Both the position numbers and the translations under genes were made by a program. A stretch of DNA of 64,000 bases, from contig NZ_QNRE01000014.1 of assembly GCF_003315035.1 (NCBI RefSeq), positions 1 through 64,000 of the forward strand. Reading direction: 5' to 3'. The DNA comes from Nocardia puris. Its GTDB lineage: Bacteria; Actinomycetota; Actinomycetes; Mycobacteriales; Mycobacteriaceae. The notes under the pieces are model-generated. The model was not told the origin of the DNA and made no database searches. It saw nothing but the letters and a program-made list of their open reading frames with translations. Positions 57,986-64,000 of this stretch are shown here, one piece after another (the stretch's first letter is position 1; each line of letters opens with the position of its first letter).

Positions 57986-60900
57986 GTGGCCGATCACAGC
58001 GCGCTCCACTCCCCCGTCCGCGCCGTGCGCTTCGTGACCTCGGCGGCGCTGTTCGACGGCCACGACGCGGCGATCAACATCATGCGGCGCATCCTGCAAT
58101 CCCAGGGCGCGGAGGTGATCCACCTCGGCCACAACCGGGCCGTGCACGAAGTGGTAGCCGCCGCCATCGAGGAGGACGTGCAGGGCGTCGCGGTCAGCTC
58201 GTATCAGGGCGGGCATGTGGAGTACTTCGAGTACCTGGCCGCGGCGTTGAAAGAGGCGGGCGCGGGGCACGTCCGGATCTTCGGCGGCGGCGGTGGGGTG
58301 ATCGTGCCCGAGGAGATCGAGCGCCTCGCCGCGGCGGGCGTGCGGATCTTCTCCCCCGAGGACGGCCAGCGGCTCGGATTGCCCGGCATGATCAACGAAT
58401 TGGTGCGCACGTGCGATGTGGACCTGTCCACCGAGCCGCCCGCGCTGGATGCGGTACTCACCGGGGAGCGGGCGGCGTTGGCGCGGGCCATCACCTGTCT
58501 GCAACAGGACGCGCTCCCTGATCCGGCGCGCGACGGTCTGCTCGGCGCGGCGCGGTCGCGGCGGGTGCCCGTACTCGGCATCACCGGCACCGGCGGGTCC
58601 GGAAAGTCCTCGCTCACCGACGAATTGATTCGCCGGCTGCGTTCGGACCAGCAGGACAAGCTCCGCGTCGCGGTGCTCGCCATCGACCCCACGCGCCGGC
58701 GCGGCGGCGGCGCGCTGCTGGGCGATCGCATCCGGATGAACGCGCTCGACGGCGCGCACGTCTTCTTCCGGTCCCTGGCCACGCGCGGGAATCGTGAACT
58801 GCCACAGGACCTCGACACGATGGTCGCCGCCTGCCGGGCCGCCGGGTACGACCTGGTGATCCTGGAGACGCCGGGCATCGGTCAGGGCGATACGGCGATC
58901 GTGGACCACGTGGACGTGTCGCTGTACGTGATGACGCCGGAGTTCGGCGCGGCCTCCCAGCTCGAGAAGATCGACATGCTCGACTACGCCGACGTGGTGG
59001 CGATCAACAAGTTCGAGCGCCGGGGCGCGGCCGACGCGGTGCGCGACGTGTCACGCCAACTGGTGCGCAACCGCGAGGCGTTCGGCGCGAACCCCGAGGA
59101 CATGCCCGTCTTCGGCACCAGCGCCGCCACTTTCAACGACGACGGCGTGACGGCGCTCTACCAGCATCTCGTCGCGCTGCTCGCCGAGCACGGCCTGCGC
59201 GTGGAGCCCGGCACGCTGCCCAGGGTCGACACCCGTACCTCGACCCGGTTCGCGCAGCTCATCCCGCCGGCGCGCACCCGCTACCTGGCCGAAATCGCCG
59301 AAACCGTGCGCGATTACCACCGCGCGACCGCCGAGCAGGCTCGGGCGGCGCAGCGCGTGCAGCGACTCGAGCAGGTGCTGGCCGAGCTGCCCGGCGACAC
59401 CGCCGTGGCCGAGCTGCTGGAGGCGGCGCGGCGCGATCTGACTCCCGAGAACGCCGACCTCCTGGCGCGGTGGCCGTCGGTGGTCGAGTCCTACAGCGGT
59501 GACGAGCAAGTGGTTCGCTTGCGCGACAAGGAGATTCGCACGCCGCTGCGCCGGGAGTCGCTGTCCGGCAGCGGCATCGCGCGGGTCGCGCTGCCGCGCT
59601 ACACCGACCACGGGGAACTGCTGCGCTTCCTGCGCGCGGAGAACCTGCCCGGCCGATTCCCGTTCACGGCGGGGGTGTTCGCGTTCAAGCGCGACAACGA
59701 GGACCCGGCCCGCATGTTCGCCGGGGAGGGCGATCCGTTTCGCACCAACCGGCGGTTCAAGGTGCTCTCCGAACACGCCGAGGCGACAAGGCTTTCCACC
59801 GCGTTCGACTCCGTCACGCTGTACGGGCGCGATCCCGACGAGCGGCCCGACATCTACGGCAAGGTGGGCACCTCGGGCGTCTCGGTGGCGTCGCTGGACG
59901 ATATGAAGGCGCTCTACGACGGTTTCGACCTCACGGCGCCCACCACGTCGGTGTCTATGACGATCAACGGTCCCGCCCCGACAATCCTGGCGTATTTTCT
60001 CAACACCGCCATCGACCAAGCGCTGGAACGCTTCTCGGCCGAGCACGGGCGCGAACCGACACAAGAGGAGGCCGCCGAGGTCCGGGCCCGCACGCTGGCG
60101 ACCGTGCGCGGGACGGTACAGGCCGACATCCTCAAGGAGGACCAGGGCCAGAACACCTGCCTCTTCTCCACCGAGTTCAGCTTGCGCATGATGGCCGATA
60201 TCCAGGAGTGGTTCGTGCGCAACGGTGTTCGCAACTTCTATTCCGTCTCGATCTCCGGCTATCACATCGCGGAGGCCGGCGCGAACCCGATCAGCCAGCT
60301 CGCCTTCACCCTCGCCAACGGATTCACCTACGTGGAGGCCTATCTCGCGCGCGGGATGCGCATCGACGACTTCGCGCCGAATCTCTCCTTCTTCTTCTCC
60401 AACGGCATGGACCCGGAGTACTCGGTGATCGGCCGGGTGGCGCGGCGCATCTGGGCGATCGCCCTGCGCGACCGGTACGGGGCGAACGAGCGCTCGCAGA
60501 AGCTCAAGTACCACATCCAGACCTCGGGGCGGTCCCTGCACGCGCAGGAGATGAACTTCAACGACATCCGCACCACGCTCCAGGCGCTGATCGCGGTGTA
60601 CGACAACTGCAACAGCCTGCACACCAACGCCTATGACGAGGCCGTCACCACGCCCACCGAGGATTCGGTGCGCCGCGCGCTGGCCATCCAGCTCATCATC
60701 AACCGCGAGTGGGGGTTGGCGATGAACGAGAATCCGTTGCAGGGCAGCTTCCTCATCGACGAACTCACCGACCTGGTGGAGGAGGCGGTGCTGTGCGAGT
60801 TCGAGCGGATCAGTGAGCGCGGCGGCGTGCTCGGCGCCATGGAGACCGGCTACCAGCGCGGCAAGATCCAGGACGAGTCCCTGCTGTACGAGCGCCGCAA

Positions 60901-61204
60901 GCACGACGGCAGCCTGCCGATCATCGGCGTCAACACCTTCCGCAATCCGCACGGCGAGCCGGACCGCAAGCTCGAACTGGCCCGCGCCACAGCGGAAGAG
61001 AAACAATCTCAGCTGCGCCGGGTGCGCGAATTCCGTGACCGCCACCGCGACGCGGCACATGCGGCGCTGGCCCGGCTCGACGCCGTCGCCCGCACCGACG
61101 ACAACATCTTCGACGTCCTGATGGACGCCGCGCGCGTCTGCACCCTCCAGCAGATCACCGAGACGTTCTTCACCGTCGGCGGACAGTACCGCCGCAACGT
61201 ATGA
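57986..61204 (+). CDS. icmF: fused isobutyryl-CoA mutase
   Basis: IcmF interconverts isobutyryl-CoA and n-butyryl-CoA using adenosylcobalamin. The 1072-residue fusion has, in order: a B12-binding domain (about 14-145, with the cobalamin His26 in FDGHDAAINIM and IFGGGGGVI), a MeaB-like G-protein chaperone (Walker A GTGGSGKSS at about 201-209), a linker, and the mutase TIM-barrel (about 530-1072, with TSVSMTINGPAPTILAYFLN and YHIQTSGRSLHAQE). The GTG at 57986 has GGAGGG upstream. It lies next to the valine-degradation operon, whose substrate it shares. The G-protein part protects and reloads the cofactor. Confidence 0.95.
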   Translation: MADHSALHSPVRAVRFVTSAALFDGHDAAINIMRRILQSQGAEVIHLGHNRAVHEVVAAAIEEDVQGVAVSSYQGGHVEYFEYLAAALKEAGAGHVRIFGGGGGVIVPEEIERLAAAGVRIFSPEDGQRLGLPGMINELVRTCDVDLSTEPPALDAVLTGERAALARAITCLQQDALPDPARDGLLGAARSRRVPVLGITGTGGSGKSSLTDELIRRLRSDQQDKLRVAVLAIDPTRRRGGGALLGDRIRMNALDGAHVFFRSLATRGNRELPQDLDTMVAACRAAGYDLVILETPGIGQGDTAIVDHVDVSLYVMTPEFGAASQLEKIDMLDYADVVAINKFERRGAADAVRDVSRQLVRNREAFGANPEDMPVFGTSAATFNDDGVTALYQHLVALLAEHGLRVEPGTLPRVDTRTSTRFAQLIPPARTRYLAEIAETVRDYHRATAEQARAAQRVQRLEQVLAELPGDTAVAELLEAARRDLTPENADLLARWPSVVESYSGDEQVVRLRDKEIRTPLRRESLSGSGIARVALPRYTDHGELLRFLRAENLPGRFPFTAGVFAFKRDNEDPARMFAGEGDPFRTNRRFKVLSEHAEATRLSTAFDSVTLYGRDPDERPDIYGKVGTSGVSVASLDDMKALYDGFDLTAPTTSVSMTINGPAPTILAYFLNTAIDQALERFSAEHGREPTQEEAAEVRARTLATVRGTVQADILKEDQGQNTCLFSTEFSLRMMADIQEWFVRNGVRNFYSVSISGYHIAEAGANPISQLAFTLANGFTYVEAYLARGMRIDDFAPNLSFFFSNGMDPEYSVIGRVARRIWAIALRDRYGANERSQKLKYHIQTSGRSLHAQEMNFNDIRTTLQALIAVYDNCNSLHTNAYDEAVTTPTEDSVRRALAIQLIINREWGLAMNENPLQGSFLIDELTDLVEEAVLCEFERISERGGVLGAMETGYQRGKIQDESLLYERRKHDGSLPIIGVNTFRNPHGEPDRKLELARATAEEKQSQLRRVREFRDRHRDAAHAALARLDAVARTDDNIFDVLMDAARVCTLQQITETFFTVGGQYRRNV

Positions 61205-61229
61205 ACCGCGCCCGGAAATCCCTGGCGCG

Positions 61230-61631
61230 TCAGAAGATTCGGACTTCAGGGATGGAGTCCATGAGCGGGGCCCATTCCGGGTACTTCGCGAGCTTGGCTT
61301 CGTGCGGCGCGCCGATCTTGGCCAGCAGGTCCGGATCGGGGTCGTCGGTGATGGCGGGACCGACCCGCATCCGGCCGTAGTAGGGCAGGATCTCGGGATC
61401 GCCCGCCAGGTGGACGGGGTCGTAGAGGTAGCGCTCGAGCGCGTCGAGATCGTCGAACGCGACGACCAACCCGTGCGTGTAGCCCTCCTCCGGGGCGCCG
61501 AGTCCCCGGCCGACCGCGCCGCGATCGCCGCGGCGGCGGTGCGCACCTTCCTGTGCGCCTGCGGGCCCGAACACACCGGCCGGTGAATCCGCCCTCGCGC
61601 GGGCGGCGCGGCGTGTGACAATCGCGCCCAT
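61230..61631 (-). CDS. Dabb-domain protein, probably 5'-truncated or frameshifted
   Basis: The last 90 or so residues (from GRGLGAPEEGYTHGLVVAFD to the end PEVRIF) match the second half of a stress-responsive alpha/beta barrel (Dabb) protein. The first strand and helix expected at the N-terminus are missing in this frame: residues before that are Arg/Ala-rich and unlike the family. A helix-like stretch (KVRTAAAAIAARS) appears in another frame just upstream, hinting at a frameshift near 61515-61530. The only ATG in frame nearby (61631) shares its bases with the start of the divergent amidohydrolase. It may be a decaying gene. Confidence 0.5.
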   Translation of the reverse strand: MGAIVTRRAARARADSPAGVFGPAGAQEGAHRRRGDRGAVGRGLGAPEEGYTHGLVVAFDDLDALERYLYDPVHLAGDPEILPYYGRMRVGPAITDDPDPDLLAKIGAPHEAKLAKYPEWAPLMDSIPEVRIF

Positions 61632-62697
61632 GGACGACCTGGGCGACCTTCGCGTCATCGATGCGCACATCCACCAGTGGGACCCGCTGACGACGCCGCG
61701 CGATTTCAGCACGCTGGCCCGGATGTTCCGGTACCTGCCGCTGCCGCTCGACCTCGTCGCGCACCTCGCCCCGCGCCGCGACCGCGAATTCGTCGGTGAC
61801 CCAACGGCTTATATGCATCCCTACCTGCCCGCCGACTACCGCACCGACGCGGGCACGGTGCCCGTGGACGCGATCGTGCACATCGAGGTGGAGTGGACGG
61901 GCGCGAAGGCCGACGAGACCCGCTGGGTGGAGAGCCTGCCGTTCGGCATCGACACACCCCGGCTGGGCGCGGTGATCGGCTCGGCCGACCCGTCCGCCGA
62001 CGGTTTCGCGGCGCTGCTGGACGCGCACCGGTCGGCCTCGCCGGTGTTCCGCGGCATCCGCACCATGATCGCCCGGCACCCGGACCCCGACGTGCGCTCC
62101 TTCGACCACGCCGAGGGCGGGCTCACCTCGCCGCGCTTCCTGGACGGGTTCGCCGAACTCGCCGAGCGCGGACTCTCGTTCGAGGCGTGGGTGTACTCGC
62201 ATCAGCTACCCGACGTGACCGCCCTGGCCCGCCGCTACCCCGAGGTCACCATCGTGCTGAACCACCTCGCCACACCGGCCGGGCTGTTCGGCAAGGTCGG
62301 CAAACACACCGGCGCCAACCCCGGCGAGCGGCGAAAGCTGTTCCTGCGCTGGCGCGACGACCTCAGCGCGCTGGCCGAGCACCCGAACGTGGTGGCCAAA
62401 GTGAGCGGGTTGACCATGCCGATCCTCGGCCACCCGGTACCGCCGCGCGGCACGCCGACGCCGGTTTCCGAACTGGTGGACCGGATCGGGCCGATGATCG
62501 CGCACGCCTACGACGTGTTCGGTGCCGAGCGGCTGCTGTGGGGCTCCAATTTCCCGGTGGACCGGCCGATCACCTCGGTGGGCAACAGCGTGCGAGCTGT
62601 CGCGGAGTCGCTCACGAACCAGGGCGCCGAGCTCGACGACCTGGTGCGGGTCTTCCGCGAGACGGCGCGCCGGGTGTACCGCGTCGAGCCGGAGTAG
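61630..62697 (+). CDS. amidohydrolase family 2 protein
   Basis: The 355-residue TIM-barrel protein has the metal-binding HIHQW motif in IDAHIHQWDPLTTP at the N-terminus, an internal His (LNHLATPAG) and the late LLWGSNFPVD with the catalytic Asp. Such enzymes hydrolyse lactones or decarboxylate ring acids; the substrate here is unknown. The ATG at 61630 (MDDLGDLRVIDAH) is the best start, with a GTG slightly upstream as an alternative. It precedes a flavin monooxygenase gene by 108 bp in the same direction. Confidence 0.88.
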   Translation: MDDLGDLRVIDAHIHQWDPLTTPRDFSTLARMFRYLPLPLDLVAHLAPRRDREFVGDPTAYMHPYLPADYRTDAGTVPVDAIVHIEVEWTGAKADETRWVESLPFGIDTPRLGAVIGSADPSADGFAALLDAHRSASPVFRGIRTMIARHPDPDVRSFDHAEGGLTSPRFLDGFAELAERGLSFEAWVYSHQLPDVTALARRYPEVTIVLNHLATPAGLFGKVGKHTGANPGERRKLFLRWRDDLSALAEHPNVVAKVSGLTMPILGHPVPPRGTPTPVSELVDRIGPMIAHAYDVFGAERLLWGSNFPVDRPITSVGNSVRAVAESLTNQGAELDDLVRVFRETARRVYRVEPE

Positions 62698-62805
62698 CCC
62701 GCCGGGGCCGTTGACAACGCCCGACCCGCCGCGCCTAATTGAGGGCAGGTGCTGCCACACCGCGTGGACCGCTCCGCGCGCGGCGGGCATCGGGAAGGAG
62801 CGACG

Positions 62806-64000
62806 ATGACGTCCACCGATTCCCTGGACGGGCGCGCGTACGAGACCGTCATTGTCGGCGCCGGGTTCTCCGGAATCGGCGCCGCGATCAAACTGCGCGA
62901 GGCGGGCTTCGAGGATTTCGTGCTCCTCGACGACGCCGACGGCGTGGGCGGCACCTGGCACTGGAACACCTATCCCGGCGTGGCGGTGGACATTCCGTCG
63001 TTCAGCTATCAGTTCTCGTTCGATCAGCGCTCGGACTGGTCGCGGGTGTACGCGCCGGGCCGGGAGTTGAAGGCCTACGCCGAGTCCTGCGTCGACAAGC
63101 ACGGCCTGCGCCCGCGCATCCACTTCGGCACCACCGTGACCAGAGCGGAGTTCGACGAGGGCCGCCGCGTGTGGGTGTTGCGCACCGAGGCAGGCGAGGA
63201 ACTCACCGCGCGCTACGTGATCAGCGCGACCGGCGTGCTCACCCGCCCGAAACTGCCCGAGATCCCCGGCGCCGCCGACTTCGCCGGCCGCACCATGCAC
63301 ACCTCGCGCTGGGACCACGGGCAGAGCCTGCGCGGCAAGCGCGTGGCGATCATCGGGACGGGCGCGTCGGCGGTGCAGGTGATCCCGGAGATCGCGCCGG
63401 AGGTCGCGCACCTGACGGTGTTCCAGCGCACGCCGATCTGGTGCCTGCCGCGCCCCGACCTGCCGCTGCCCGCGCCGCTGCGCCTGGCGCTGCGGGTGCC
63501 GGGCAGCCGCACGGTGACCCGGCTGGTCAGCCAGACCTTCGTGGAGCTGACCTTCCCCGTCGCCGCGCACTACCACAGCTCGGTGCCCGCGGCCGCGCTC
63601 GGCGAACGGCTCGGGCTGGCCCACCTGCGTAGGCAGGTGCGCGACCCGGAGGTACGCGAAAAGCTCACGCCCCGTTACGCTCTCGGCTGCAAGCGGCCCA
63701 GCTTCTCCAACGACTACCTGGCCACGTTCAACCGCGAGAACGTCACCCTGGAGACCGATCCGATCGAGCGGATCACGCCGGAGGGCGTACGCACCGCGGC
63801 CACCGAGCACCCGGTCGACGTGATCATCTTCGCCACCGGGTTCAAGGTGATGGAGTCGGGCAACATGCCCACCTACGACCTGCGCGGCGTCGACGGGCGC
63901 GATCTCGAGAAGTGGTGGGACGAGCACCGGTTGCAGGCCTACGAGGGTGTGAGCGTGCCCGGCTTTCCGAATTTCTTCTCCGTGATGGGTCCCTACGGCT
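62806..64000 (+). CDS. flavin-containing monooxygenase, Baeyer-Villiger type (partial)
   Basis: The gene runs off the right edge; 398 residues are visible. It has the FAD motif GAGFSG (18-23), GVGGTWHWNTYPGVAVD, the NADPH motif IIGTGASA (183-190) between the two sites, and the Baeyer-Villiger fingerprint FAGRTMHTSRW (159-169, FxGxxxHxxxW). Such enzymes insert oxygen next to a ketone to make an ester or lactone. The ATG at 62806 has AAGGAG 6 to 7 nt upstream. The upstream amidohydrolase could act on the lactone product; this is inference. Confidence 0.9.
   Translation, partial: MTSTDSLDGRAYETVIVGAGFSGIGAAIKLREAGFEDFVLLDDADGVGGTWHWNTYPGVAVDIPSFSYQFSFDQRSDWSRVYAPGRELKAYAESCVDKHGLRPRIHFGTTVTRAEFDEGRRVWVLRTEAGEELTARYVISATGVLTRPKLPEIPGAADFAGRTMHTSRWDHGQSLRGKRVAIIGTGASAVQVIPEIAPEVAHLTVFQRTPIWCLPRPDLPLPAPLRLALRVPGSRTVTRLVSQTFVELTFPVAAHYHSSVPAAALGERLGLAHLRRQVRDPEVREKLTPRYALGCKRPSFSNDYLATFNRENVTLETDPIERITPEGVRTAATEHPVDVIIFATGFKVMESGNMPTYDLRGVDGRDLEKWWDEHRLQAYEGVSVPGFPNFFSVMGPYG

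Noticed and set aside
59051..61621. Long open frame (over 850 codons) on the minus strand opposite icmF
   Set aside because: High GC keeps antisense frames open; the plus-strand frame is a clear IcmF and the opposite translation is His/Arg/Gly-rich with no family resemblance.

Overview
The window is high-GC actinobacterial chromosome. Its gene order (argS-lysA-hom-thrC-thrB-rho-rpmE-prfA-prmC-sua5-wecA-atpI-like-atpBEFHAGDC-DUF2550, then an adenosyltransferase gene, murA and an rRNA leader) is the order known from mycobacteria and their relatives. The polyhydroxyalkanoate cluster, the separate AtpF and AtpH, the repeat-rich Rho and the fused mutase IcmF point to Nocardia or a close relative in the Nocardiaceae. 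The genus is an inference; no 16S rRNA gene lies inside the window.

Region by region. 1-333 is the promoter and leader of an rRNA operon that runs leftwards out of the window. 334-3484 (minus) holds murA, a PduO-type cobalamin adenosyltransferase and a PucR-type regulator. 3618-6585 (plus) is a polyhydroxyalkanoate (PHA) cluster: synthase, R-hydratase and depolymerase. 6589-16316 (minus) is DUF2550, the complete ATP synthase operon, an AtpI-like protein and WecA. 16333-29089 (minus) is the translation, threonine and lysine block. 29201-30816 (plus) is a DUF3105-DUF305 pair, followed by tRNA-Arg(CCG). 31-38.2 kb is a variable stretch: a DHFR-like reductase, an ECF41-type sigma factor diverging from an MMPL transporter, two unrecognised proteins, a decayed duplicate of an SRPBCC gene, short dispersed repeats, a secreted protein and the intact SRPBCC gene. 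38196-44120 (minus) is a branched-chain amino-acid-type ABC transporter operon ending in a PucR regulator, with a second PucR gene diverging from it. 45.7-51.9 kb carries an SDR/TetR divergent pair, a Tat-exported phosphoesterase, tRNA-Cys, MarR, an Hsp70-like membrane protein and a polytopic membrane protein. 52162-57596 (plus) is a five-gene valine-degradation operon with 4-nt overlaps. 57986-61204 is the fused B12-dependent isobutyryl-CoA mutase IcmF. The right end has a Dabb-domain protein, an amidohydrolase and a partial flavin monooxygenase.

How the genes work together. The hom-thrC-thrB-lysA block makes threonine and lysine. The mmsA operon takes isobutyryl-CoA to propionyl-CoA, and IcmF interconverts isobutyryl- and butyryl-CoA, a possible entry to PHA precursors. 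The adenosyltransferase at 1.7-2.3 kb could supply the adenosylcobalamin IcmF needs. The liv transporter may bring in branched-chain amino acids or related compounds.

No CRISPR array, prophage, insertion sequence or recognisable defence island was found. The less ordinary signals are candidate operators in divergent intergenic regions, the pentapeptide repeats in Rho, the decaying SRPBCC duplicate with its dispersed repeats, several possible small proteins, and the Hsp70-like protein without a substrate-binding domain.
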